Notes under the pieces: model-generated
The model's database searches: none
What the model was told of the DNA's origin: nothing
Seen by the model: only the letters and a program-made list of their open reading frames with translations
Source of the DNA: an uncultured Eubacteriales bacterium
GTDB lineage: Bacteria; Bacillota; Clostridia; UBA1381; UBA9506
Assembly (NCBI GenBank): GCA_900545185.1
Contig: UQYH01000094.1
Coordinates: 1-8,413, forward strand
Length of the DNA stretch: 8,413 nucleotides
Direction: 5' to 3'
Position numbers and translations under genes: made by a program
Shown: one piece after another, positions 1 through 6,204 of the stretch
Position numbering within the stretch: position 1 is the first letter of the stretch
Layout of the letters: each line of letters begins with the position of its first letter

Positions 1-4
1 CATC

Positions 5-33
5 TTGACATTTGGGAATATTACGTTTATAAT
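5..33 (+). promoter_or_regulatory. Sigma-A promoter of the LysR-type regulator gene
   Basis: A -35 box TTGACA (5-10) and a -10 box TATAAT (28-33) are separated by exactly 17 bases, so both boxes match the housekeeping consensus fully. Transcription should begin near position 40, leaving a leader of about 40 bases before the ATG at 80. A promoter this strong is unusual for a regulator gene and suggests that it is held down by a repressor, possibly its own product, at the inverted repeat just downstream. Confidence 0.85.
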
Positions 34-36
34 ATG

Positions 37-58
37 GGTGTGAAAAATTTTCAACACC
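37..58. promoter_or_regulatory. Inverted repeat over the lysR transcription start (possible autoregulatory operator)
   Basis: The arms GGTGT-GAAAA (37-46) and TTTTC-A-ACACC (48-58) are complementary apart from one bulged A. The repeat lies directly after the -10 box and spans the expected transcription start. Five T residues follow (59-63), so as RNA it would resemble a weak terminator. A transcript starting near 40 would lack the first bases of the left arm, which favours a DNA operator. LysR proteins often repress their own genes, so autoregulation is a reasonable inference. Confidence 0.45.
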
Positions 59-79
59 TTTTTAGGACGTGATGACCGC

Positions 80-943
80 ATGCAAATTAAAAATATTGAA
101 ATTCTTTTAAGAGCCTTGGAGCTTGGCAGTCTTTCAAAAGCCGCCGAAGAATATTTATATACACCTTCGGCCGTTTCTCATATTCTTGATGCGGTCGAAA
201 GCGAAATCGGCACAAGAGTTATAAAACGTACCTATAAAGGGGTTGAGCCGGAAGAGGGCTGCGAGGAGATTTTAGAATGCCTGAAGCAGCTTGTTAAGAC
301 AGAGAATCACATTATGAAGCTTGCTGCCGATCAAAAGAAGGGAAAAACGTCCATTCGCATCGGAACCTATTCCAGCATATCAAAATACATCTTGCCGCAA
401 ATTGTAAAGGGATTTAAAGAAAAAAACCCCGACACCGATATTGACATTATTGTTGGCGTGAGCATGAAGGATATATGCGAAAGCAAGGAAGCGGACATTA
501 TGTTGGGCGAAAAGACAGACGCCCCCGATATGGTTTGGGAGGAGCTGATACGTGACCCTTATGTTGCTGTTTTTCCGCCTTCATATGCAAATCCAAGCGG
601 CACACTAAAGCGCGAGGAGCTGCACAAATTGCCCTTTATTATGGCAGACGAAAGCTCTCTTGGCGGATATATTGAGGACGCATCCTTAAAAAACATGATT
701 CATGTTAAATCCCACGATGACAGCTCCATTTTGCAAATGGTAAAATCGGGCATGGGGGCATCGATTCTGCCATCACTCTCCGTTGAAAACGAGAACTGCT
801 TAATCCGTAAGGAGCTTGACCCGAAGCCTGTCCGTATTCTCGGACTGATGTACCGCAAAAACGAGTATAAAAGGAATAAACAGCTGAGACGCTTACTTGA
901 ATATATACGGCAATCCTTTGTAAATACGGCTCCGTTTAAATGA
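80..943 (+). CDS. LysR-family transcriptional regulator
   Basis: This is a DNA-binding regulator of the LysR family, 287 residues, slightly short of the usual 290-310. Residues 1-60 form the winged helix-turn-helix: the pattern LGSLSKAAEEYLYTPSAVSH (residues 15-34) is the classic LysR recognition region. Residues from about 91 to 280 match the periplasmic-binding-protein-like effector domain, beginning with the typical beta strand IRIGTYSS. The start is fixed by the canonical N terminus MQIKNIEILLRALE, although the AGGA at 64-67 is 12 bases from this ATG, longer than usual. The gene has its own consensus promoter and converges on the alpha-galactosidase gene. LysR regulators often control a divergent neighbour, which here would lie left of the window, so its target and effector are unknown. 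Its composition looks more AT-rich than the genes to its right. Confidence 0.93.
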   Translation: MQIKNIEILLRALELGSLSKAAEEYLYTPSAVSHILDAVESEIGTRVIKRTYKGVEPEEGCEEILECLKQLVKTENHIMKLAADQKKGKTSIRIGTYSSISKYILPQIVKGFKEKNPDTDIDIIVGVSMKDICESKEADIMLGEKTDAPDMVWEELIRDPYVAVFPPSYANPSGTLKREELHKLPFIMADESSLGGYIEDASLKNMIHVKSHDDSSILQMVKSGMGASILPSLSVENENCLIRKELDPKPVRILGLMYRKNEYKRNKQLRRLLEYIRQSFVNTAPFK

Positions 944-1072
944 GCCTTTTTCTGTGCTGCCTGTCTTCCCATATGTCAGTATGGCTGCGGATTCCTCCAA
1001 AAAACGGGACATCTGCCCCGTTTAGGTTCAGTTAGTCCGTTTCGAATCTTTTTTCCTCCCCCCTAAAAACAC

Positions 1073-1122
1073 AAAAGGCAAAACAAGGGAACCATTTAAC
1101 AGCCCCTTTGTTTTGCCTTTTT
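1073..1122. terminator. Bidirectional intrinsic terminator between lysR and melA
   Basis: The arm 1073-1089 (AAAAGGCAAAACAAGGG) pairs with 1104-1121 (CCCTTTGTTTTGCCTTTT) through about 17 base pairs with one bulge. The loop is about 14 bases. On the + strand it ends in TTTTTGTTTTG and on the - strand in TTTTGTGTTTTT, so it can stop both convergent transcripts. It begins about 130 bases after the lysR stop and lies about 12 bases after the melA stop. Its GGG...CAGCCCC core (1087-1106) is shared with the terminator at 5004-5040. Confidence 0.85.
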
Positions 1123-1133
1123 GTTTTGTTCTT

Positions 1134-2459
1134 TTATACCAATACCTTAAAATCTGTTTTGTTATGCGCTTCAATTAATTCATCGCACATGGCAACAATA
1201 TCATCAATCGAAAGTACAGCAGCCGTGTGCGGCTCCAGCATTGCCGCATGGTAAACCGCCTCGCGCTTTTTGGTCACGGCAGCCTCAATGGTTAAAAGCT
1301 GCGGATTTATATTGGTGATGTTCATGGCAGCCAGCTGCAGCGGCAGTTCACCAATATAAACGGGGTCAATGCCGTTAGCCGAAACCATGCAGGGCACCTC
1401 AACACAGGCCTTTGCAGGCAGATTGGTAATCAATCCGTTATTAATGACGTTACCGCCGATTTCATACGGTGTGTTGGTCACCATGGCTTCAATAATGCGC
1501 GAACCATACTCACGTGAGCGTTCGTGTTCTACCTTACCGCCGCCCAACAGCTCTTCCTTTTGTTTTTCCCAGTCAGCAATCTGGTTCACGCAGCGTCGGG
1601 GATATTCATCCAGCGGAATATTGAACTTGTCAATCAGTTCGGGATAATTCGGTTTAATAAAGAATGGGTTATATTCAGCGTTGTGCTCACTGCTTTCGGT
1701 GCAGTAATAGCCCAGATGCTTTATGTATTCAAAGCGTACCATATCGCTGTGTTTTTCCGTTGCATTTTTTTCTGCCGCACGTTTGCGGATTTCGGGGTAC
1801 AGGTCATTGCCGTCCTTATCACGGATGGACAGCAGCCAAGCCATGTGGTTAATGCCGGCCGTGCGATATACAACACCGTCCAGCTTATCCTCCATGCCGA
1901 CACCCTCTAAAATTGCCTTGGCACAAACCTGTACGCTGTGGCAAAGACCGATGGTTTTAACGCCCGTGTACCGCTGCATAAAGCCTGTCAGCATTGCCAT
2001 GGGGTTTGTGTAGTTTAAAAACCAGGCATTGGGGCAAACCGCCTCTATATCCTCTGCCATTTCACGCAGAACGGGGATGGTACGCAGCGCACGGAAAATA
2101 CCGCCGATACCCAGCGTATCGCCTATCGTTTGCAAAAGACCGTATTTTTTGGGAATTTCAAAGTCAATGACCGTGCTCGGCTCATAGCCGCCCACCTGAA
2201 TGGCATTGATAACAAAATCGGCATCGCGCAGTGCATCACGTCGATTTTGAACACCCAAATAGGTTTTAATGGCTGCACGACCCTCGTTGCAGGTATCGTT
2301 CAGTGCGCAAACCAGCTGACGAGACTCCTCCAAGCGTTCCGCGTTAATGTCATAAAGTGCAATTTCCGTATCATTTAAATACGGTGAGAGCATAATATCT
2401 CCCAGTACGTTTTTACAAAAAACCGTACTGCCTGCACCAATAAAGGTTACCTTAATCAT
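1134..2459 (-). CDS. melA: Family 4 glycoside hydrolase, MelA-type alpha-galactosidase
   Basis: This is a cytoplasmic NAD- and Mn-dependent glycosidase that would release galactose from alpha-galactosides such as melibiose by the oxidation-elimination mechanism of glycoside hydrolase family 4. The 441-residue length is normal (E. coli MelA is about 450). The N terminus carries the Rossmann nucleotide loop FIGAGSTVFCKNVLGD (6-21). Residues 149-154 read NYTNPM. The CHSV motif (173-176), which in this family marks alpha-galactosidases, supplies the expected metal ligand Cys173, and GINH supplies His205. TESSEHNAEY (254-263) and the C-terminal YHAAMLEPHTAAVLSIDDI also match E. coli MelA closely. 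The start follows AAGGGAGG at 2468-2475, eight bases upstream of the ATG. There is no sugar transporter next door, so substrate uptake must be encoded elsewhere. Alpha-glucosidase activity cannot be fully excluded. Confidence 0.9.
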   Translation of the reverse strand: MIKVTFIGAGSTVFCKNVLGDIMLSPYLNDTEIALYDINAERLEESRQLVCALNDTCNEGRAAIKTYLGVQNRRDALRDADFVINAIQVGGYEPSTVIDFEIPKKYGLLQTIGDTLGIGGIFRALRTIPVLREMAEDIEAVCPNAWFLNYTNPMAMLTGFMQRYTGVKTIGLCHSVQVCAKAILEGVGMEDKLDGVVYRTAGINHMAWLLSIRDKDGNDLYPEIRKRAAEKNATEKHSDMVRFEYIKHLGYYCTESSEHNAEYNPFFIKPNYPELIDKFNIPLDEYPRRCVNQIADWEKQKEELLGGGKVEHERSREYGSRIIEAMVTNTPYEIGGNVINNGLITNLPAKACVEVPCMVSANGIDPVYIGELPLQLAAMNITNINPQLLTIEAAVTKKREAVYHAAMLEPHTAAVLSIDDIVAMCDELIEAHNKTDFKVLV

Positions 2460-2484
2460 TCTGTTTTCCTCCCTTATTTTAGTT

Positions 2485-2516
2485 GCAAATTTCTGCCGGC
2501 AGGAAAAGAAATTTGC
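2485..2516. promoter_or_regulatory. Inverted repeat in the melA leader (operator or leader hairpin)
   Basis: GCAAATTTC (2485-2493) and GAAATTTGC (2508-2516) are perfect 9-base complements around a 14-base centre that itself contains the palindrome TGCCGGCA (2494-2501). The element lies between the predicted melA transcription start (about 2527) and the ribosome binding site (2468-2475). It could be a repressor operator overlapping the early transcribed region, or an RNA hairpin limiting translation. The binding protein is unknown. Confidence 0.5.
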
Positions 2517-2533
2517 CTTGTGTATCTATTCAC

Positions 2534-2561
2534 ATTATAACAGTATCGGTTCGGAAAACAA
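2534..2561 (-). promoter_or_regulatory. melA promoter with extended -10 element
   Basis: On the - strand a perfect TATAAT (2534-2539) is preceded by TGT, giving an extended -10 (TGN-TATAAT). A weak -35, TTGTTT (2556-2561), stands 16 bases upstream. Transcription should start near 2527, about 68 bases before the melA ATG. The extended -10 compensates for the poor -35, as is common in Gram-positive bacteria. Confidence 0.6.
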
Positions 2562-2610
2562 ATAGAATAATGTAACTAAAACATGTCATAAAGTAACTTG
2601 CTGACACCGG

Positions 2611-2635
2611 AGCGTGTCGATTATACCGACACGCT
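2611..2635. other. 9-bp perfect hairpin between the propeller gene and melA
   Basis: AGCGTGTCG (2611-2619) and CGACACGCT (2627-2635) are perfect complements with a 7-base loop. It lies 46 bases after the stop of the upstream - strand gene, where a terminator is expected, but neither side has a T run. The - strand of the loop contains TATAAT, so it could instead be an operator over a second melA promoter, although no good -35 is seen. Its role is undecided. Confidence 0.4.
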
Positions 2636-2681
2636 TCAAACCGAAACCTCTCTGCGAAAGTTTTCGCTTGAGTATAAGGGC

Positions 2682-3980
2682 TTACAATACCGTTTTTTGA
2701 CACTCTGTGGCATCAAATGTACCGGGGGTTTCGGATGTACTGAGCAGAATATCATCCACCGCAGAGTCGTCAAAGGCAAGCGGCTCGGCCGCATTTTCCA
2801 GCCGCGTTACACGATCCGATAACGCCGCTGCCAGCTGGCGCAAGGAAAAAAGCTGCGATTTCAGCGCCGATATGTCAGACTTCAGCTGCATCACAATCGG
2901 GCTTGGCGCCTGTGGCGGCGCAAGGCTCGGCGCACCGTTTTCACTTGCAAACTCTGCCGCTTCGTATCCTTCGGGACGCATACGCGGCTGCCTTGCTTTA
3001 GCAGGCGGCCTTTTTTCGGCATTCTCCGGCAGGGCGGCGGCATAAAAATCAATGCCCTGTTCACGGCTGTAACCGTAGCATTGCTGCAATTTACCCCCTT
3101 TGCAAACCGTGTATAAAGACGGCTCCAGTCCGGCAGGACGCGTATACCGCACAGGGCGCGACCAATGCGCACCGTCATCCTGCGTAGCTGCCGACATAAC
3201 AATGCTCCCCTCATGCCACACGGCATAAAGCTTACCGCCATCGCGTGAAAAGACCGGCTCTGCCTCCGGCGGACAATCCAGATACAGCGTAATGGGTTCG
3301 GTATAAACCCCATCCTTGGTTTTTTCAAAATATTGCAGGGTTAAAATGGTTTCCACTTTTTTCAGTGCCAAATAACGGATACGTCCGTCCGATTCGGCCA
3401 GCGCCGCACGGACGAATGTTTCCGATTGCGGATGAATCGGCATAAACCGTCCGAAATGCTTTTGCGACCAGCGGTACAACCTTTCTCCGCTTACCCCGTT
3501 TTCGTTTTCATAAATCACGGCTGTGTCGGTGCCTGTGTGCGGCACAATCAAAAACGGCGGCGTTGATGCGGCAATCTTATCCACCACGGTCGGCGGCCTG
3601 TCCTCTGTTGTGATAATTTGATGAACCAGCATCTGTTTTTCGTGATATCGAATGGTATAAAACAAATTGACAAAGCCGCCCACGGGCAGCAAGCAGAAAT
3701 GCTTGGGATAAGCCTTGGCCGATTTGCTTTCCAGCAACACAGTTTTGTGCCAGGTGTCACCATCCAGGCTTAAATACAAAATACTGCCGCCCACATCCTG
3801 GCAAACAACCTGAATCCGCCCGTTATCCTCCACCGCGCAAAAATCCTCTGCCGCGTCAGCCAAAAGCACTTCAAAATTGCCAAAGCGGCTGCCTTCTTTT
3901 TTTCGATAACATAGGCCGTAAAAGGGTTTTATAAAAAAATGCCACCACTTGTTTTGGTAGTATAACAAATATTCGTGCAT
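2682..3980 (-). CDS. Unknown protein with Asp-box/beta-propeller-like repeats and C-terminal coiled coil
   Basis: No named family is recognised for this 432-residue protein. The first 320 residues are rich in short beta-strand patterns with aromatic residues. They hold motifs resembling the Asp box of sialidase-type propellers (S/T-x-D-x-G-x-x-W): a good match TQDDGAHW (266-273) and looser ones SLDGDTW (71-77) and FSRDGG (244-249). A charged, proline-rich linker follows (about 325-363). Then comes a predicted coiled coil (about 364-398) with the heptad pattern L..DI..L..QL..L..L...L.DRV.RLE, and an acidic tail. No signal peptide or membrane segment is visible, so it is probably cytoplasmic and oligomeric. 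The start was chosen at 3980 because GGAGGG lies six bases upstream; the ATG at 4010 has no comparable site. Catalytic sialidase arginines are not evident, so enzymatic activity is not claimed. Confidence 0.75.
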   Translation of the reverse strand: MHEYLLYYQNKWWHFFIKPFYGLCYRKKEGSRFGNFEVLLADAAEDFCAVEDNGRIQVVCQDVGGSILYLSLDGDTWHKTVLLESKSAKAYPKHFCLLPVGGFVNLFYTIRYHEKQMLVHQIITTEDRPPTVVDKIAASTPPFLIVPHTGTDTAVIYENENGVSGERLYRWSQKHFGRFMPIHPQSETFVRAALAESDGRIRYLALKKVETILTLQYFEKTKDGVYTEPITLYLDCPPEAEPVFSRDGGKLYAVWHEGSIVMSAATQDDGAHWSRPVRYTRPAGLEPSLYTVCKGGKLQQCYGYSREQGIDFYAAALPENAEKRPPAKARQPRMRPEGYEAAEFASENGAPSLAPPQAPSPIVMQLKSDISALKSQLFSLRQLAAALSDRVTRLENAAEPLAFDDSAVDDILLSTSETPGTFDATECQKTVL

Positions 3981-3986
3981 ACACAT

Positions 3987-3992
3987 CCCTCC
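3987..3992 (-). promoter_or_regulatory. Ribosome binding site deciding the start of the propeller gene
   Basis: GGAGGG on the - strand, six bases from the ATG at 3980. An in-frame ATG at 3986 sits directly against this site, and the ATG at 4010 lies upstream of it. The shorter protein starting MHEYLLYYQN is therefore preferred. Confidence 0.75.
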
Positions 3993-4056
3993 ATGCCTAT
4001 ATATATGCACAAGCTGCCGGATTTATGAATACTTTGGAAATTAATTTGAAAATAAA

Positions 4057-4085
4057 TTGACAGAATGTTCCGTTTTGTTTACAAT
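4057..4085 (+). promoter_or_regulatory. Sigma-A promoter of the esterase gene
   Basis: TTGACA (4057-4062) and TACAAT (4080-4085) are 17 bases apart, one base short of full consensus. The predicted start near 4092 leaves a leader of only about 16 bases, beginning almost at the ribosome binding site (AAGGAGG, 4094-4100). Confidence 0.75.
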
Positions 4086-4107
4086 ATAGAAAAAAGGAGG
4101 ATGCCGC

Positions 4108-4899
4108 ATGCCCTTATTTCACACACAATTTTTTGCACAAACACTTTCCAACACCACCTCGGTGCTTGTATATCTGCCGCTGTCCCAAAACGCGCACCGC
4201 AAAGGGATGGCCCTTGATGCGGTTTATGCGCCCAAGGCCTGCCGCACCCTATATCTTTTGCACGGTTTGCACGGCTCGGAAACCGATTGGATTCGCAAAA
4301 CCAACGCAGAGCGTTACGCCGAAGCCGCCGGGATCGCGCTTGTTATGCCGTCGGTGCAGCACAGCTTTTATTGTGATATGGATTGCGGTCTTGCCTATCA
4401 GCAATATATGACGGAGGAGCTGCCGCGTTTGATTCGATATGCCTTTCCCGTCTCGCAAAAACGGGAGGATACCGCCATTGCCGGATGTTCGATGGGTGGT
4501 TACGGTGCCGTAAAACTGGCGCTTTTGCAGCCGGAGGTATACAGCCGTGCTTTTTCGTTTTCCGGCGCATTGGATGCCGATGCGGTTTGTGCCCACGGCG
4601 ATGCAGCCGAACAGGCTTTTATGCGTCATGTTTTGGGTACAAAGGAAGAACGCCGCGGAGGTGATAACGATTTAAATGCCCTGGCGGCGCGCTGCATGCA
4701 AAGCGGTGCCGCATTGCCGCAGCTGTATCTTTCCTGCGGCACAGAGGACAGGCTGTGCCCGGGGATGAATGAAAGCTTTTCGGCCTATTTAAATACAATC
4801 GGTTTGCCGCATACCTATGAAAAACACAGCGGCGGCCACGATTGGGATTTTTGGGATGCCGAAATTAAAAAGACAATTGATGCGTTTGCACATACATAA
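4108..4899 (+). CDS. Esterase of the EstA / S-formylglutathione-hydrolase-like alpha/beta-hydrolase family
   Basis: A cytoplasmic serine esterase of 263 residues, the usual size for the Firmicute EstA (tributyrin/acetyl or feruloyl esterase) group. The oxyanion-hole motif HGLHG is at 52-56. The nucleophile elbow GCSMGG (126-131) gives Ser128. GTEDRL gives a likely acid Asp214, and GGHDW gives His244, so the catalytic triad looks complete. No signal peptide is present. The substrate cannot be read from sequence: short-chain acyl esters, acetylated sugars or feruloyl esters all occur in this family. The start at 4108 follows AAGGAGG by seven bases; an out-of-frame ATG at 4101 abuts the site and is ignored. 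The gene is divergent from the propeller gene and convergent with degV. Proximity to melA would suit plant-polysaccharide breakdown, but this is inference. Confidence 0.88.
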   Translation: MPLFHTQFFAQTLSNTTSVLVYLPLSQNAHRKGMALDAVYAPKACRTLYLLHGLHGSETDWIRKTNAERYAEAAGIALVMPSVQHSFYCDMDCGLAYQQYMTEELPRLIRYAFPVSQKREDTAIAGCSMGGYGAVKLALLQPEVYSRAFSFSGALDADAVCAHGDAAEQAFMRHVLGTKEERRGGDNDLNALAARCMQSGAALPQLYLSCGTEDRLCPGMNESFSAYLNTIGLPHTYEKHSGGHDWDFWDAEIKKTIDAFAHT

Positions 4900-4919
4900 T
4901 GCAAAACAGTAATGAAAAC

Positions 4920-5032
4920 AGGGGCTGTAAAAAAGTCCGGAACGCAAAAAGACAACAAAAATCAGAAATTAAGAAACGTAAAATGCGTTAAAATAGAGAT
5001 AACAAGAACCAAGGGACTTTTTATCAGCCCCT
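4920..5032. repeat. 19-bp inverted repeat bounding a 75-base spacer (MITE-like or terminator remnant)
   Basis: AGGGGCTGTAAAAAAGTCC (4920-4938) is the inverted complement of 5014-5032 at 17 of 19 positions; the two differences are adjacent. The enclosed 75 bases are AT-rich and hold no gene. The GGGGCTG-(T/A)-rich ends resemble terminal repeats of small non-autonomous transposons, but no clear target duplication is seen and no family is named. The right arm is also part of the local terminator at 5004-5040, so the two pairings exclude each other in a + strand transcript. Confidence 0.55.
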
Positions 5033-5040
5033 TGGTTCTT
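5004..5040. terminator. Terminator hairpin between the esterase gene and degV
   Basis: AAGAACCAAGGG (5004-5015) and CCCTTGGTTCTT (5029-5040) pair perfectly over 12 base pairs with a 13-base loop. It lies 13 bases after the degV stop and about 105 bases after the esterase stop. On the - strand it is followed by a moderately T-rich run (TGTTATCTCTATTTT); on the + strand the tail is poor, so it serves degV best. Confidence 0.7.
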
Positions 5041-5053
5041 ATCAAATAACTGA

Positions 5054-5926
5054 TTAATCTCTGTTTTTACCCAAAAAGAACAGAGCCATTGTGCCCGGTC
5101 CGCTATGCGCACCGATGACAGGGTCAATGATGTGAATGACAATATTCTTCACCGTAAATTTATTCAAAATCAAATCACGCAGATAGATTGCGTCCTCCTC
5201 GCAGTCACCATGTGCAATAAAAATGGTTTGCTTTTGTGGATCGATAACCGTTTGCTCCATATGAGACACCAAGGCCGCCAAGGCCTGTTTACGGCCGCGT
5301 GCCTTGCTGACAACCGTCAGCTTACCGGCATCATCCGTATGCATAACGGGCTTAACCTGCAAAAGAGAGCCCAAAACGGCCGAGGTTGAGGAAACGCGGC
5401 CGCCGCGCTTTAAAAAGAACAAATCATCCACCGTAAACCAATGGCACATGCGCAGACGGTTTTCCATCAGCCAGTCATACACCTCGTCCATCGTTTTGCC
5501 GTCCCGGCGCTGATTCACGGCGTGATACACCAAAAGCCCCTGTCCCATGCAGGCCGAAAGGGAATCGACCGTTTTAATCGTGCGCTCCGGATACGCTTCT
5601 GCCAAATCATCTGCCGCAATAACAGAGGATTGGTAGGTGCCGCTCAATCCCGACGAAAAGCCAATATACAAAACATCCAGCCCCTGTTCTAAAAACGAAG
5701 CAAAAAAGCTGCGAAAGGTCTCCGGCGCAACAAGACTGGTGGTAATCAGTTCCTTGCGGCGCATCATATCGTAAAATCGCTTTAAATCCGTCGGCTTACC
5801 CTTTTCATAGCTTTGATATTCCTTTTCCCCCACGTGAAAAGAAAGCGAGATAATGGGGATTTCAAATTCTTCGATGATAGCATCCGTTAAATTGGCGCTG
5901 GAATCGGTTACAATTACATAGCTCAT
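5054..5926 (-). CDS. DegV family protein (FakB-type fatty-acid-binding protein)
   Basis: A 290-residue DegV/FakB protein, full length for the family. Such proteins bind a fatty acid and, with the kinase FakA, present it for phosphorylation so that exogenous fatty acids can enter phospholipids. The family hallmarks are present: N-terminal VIVTDSSANL (4-13), the carboxylate-binding loop TTSLVAPETF (62-71), GFSSGLSGTYQSS (89-101), DSLSACMGQG (121-130), FLKRGGRVSS (171-180) and C-terminal IGAHSGPGT (271-279). The ATG at 5926 is chosen because GGAGA lies seven bases upstream; the alternative TTG at 5932 is only one base from that site. No FakA gene is nearby, which is common. The gene stands alone with its own promoter and terminator. 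Which fatty acid it prefers cannot be read from sequence. Confidence 0.92.
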   Translation of the reverse strand: MSYVIVTDSSANLTDAIIEEFEIPIISLSFHVGEKEYQSYEKGKPTDLKRFYDMMRRKELITTSLVAPETFRSFFASFLEQGLDVLYIGFSSGLSGTYQSSVIAADDLAEAYPERTIKTVDSLSACMGQGLLVYHAVNQRRDGKTMDEVYDWLMENRLRMCHWFTVDDLFFLKRGGRVSSTSAVLGSLLQVKPVMHTDDAGKLTVVSKARGRKQALAALVSHMEQTVIDPQKQTIFIAHGDCEEDAIYLRDLILNKFTVKNIVIHIIDPVIGAHSGPGTMALFFLGKNRD

Positions 5927-5933
5927 ATTCAAA

Positions 5934-5938
5934 TCTCC
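5934..5938 (-). promoter_or_regulatory. Ribosome binding site deciding the degV start
   Basis: GGAGA on the - strand, seven bases before the ATG at 5926, rules out the TTG at 5932, which would follow it by one base. A GC-rich 5-bp hairpin (CTGCC at 5942-5946 with GGCAG at 5954-5958) sits immediately upstream in the leader. Confidence 0.7.
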
Positions 5939-6024
5939 GTTCTGCCCGCTATCGGCAGGCCATATATAAAATCATGCATTACAGTGTATATGCAAAAGCA
6001 ATTGTTTATCTAGTTCTTAAAACT

Positions 6025-6053
6025 ATTTTACCATTTTTTACGAACTACGTCAA
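6025..6053 (-). promoter_or_regulatory. Sigma-A promoter of degV
   Basis: On the - strand TTGACG (6048-6053) and TAAAAT (6025-6030) are 17 bases apart, each one mismatch from consensus. The start should be near 6018, giving a leader of about 90 bases. The start region contains a short inverted repeat (TAGTT/AACTA) that does not clearly match a known FapR or FabT operator. Confidence 0.7.
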
Positions 6054-6098
6054 GAGTTAATATTCAATATCTGCAATTTTTCGTAAAAACATTCATAC

Positions 6099-6143
6099 AA
6101 AAACACTGCCGAAGGACAACCGTTTGCCTCCCCCCCGACAGTG
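6099..6143 (-). terminator. Intrinsic terminator of thrS
   Basis: On the - strand CACTGTCG (6136-6143) pairs with CGGCAGTG (6104-6111), one pair being a G-U wobble. An inner AGGCAA/TTG-T-CCT stem extends the hairpin, and TTTTTGT follows directly (6099-6103). It lies about 60 bases after the thrS stop. A run of seven G residues on one side is unpaired or alternatively paired. Confidence 0.8.
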
Positions 6144-6204
6144 CTTGCAGCATTTTTATATGTTCACATCCGGCCGAAAGAGCATGCAAGGAATAGCCCC
6201 GTAC

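Noticed and set aside
1002..1023. Hairpin AAACGGG/CCCGTTT after lysR as a terminator
   Set aside because: The 7-bp stem is not followed by a T run; the much stronger structure at 1073-1122 explains termination.
1524..1910. 128-codon + strand frame
   Set aside because: Antisense to melA, which has full family conservation in the other strand.
2598..2822. 74-codon + strand frame over the gap between melA and the propeller gene
   Set aside because: Crosses the 9-bp hairpin and the 3' end of the opposite gene, with no ribosome binding site or recognisable product.
3981..4010. Longer N terminus for the propeller protein from the ATG at 4010
   Set aside because: The good ribosome binding site (3987-3992) lies inside this extension and serves the ATG at 3980.
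5927..5932. TTG start for degV at 5932
   Set aside because: Only one base from the GGAGA site; the ATG at 5926 has ideal spacing and gives the typical DegV N terminus.
6011..6025. Short dyad near the degV transcription start as a FapR or FabT site
   Set aside because: Only five bases per arm and no good match to either regulator's known consensus.
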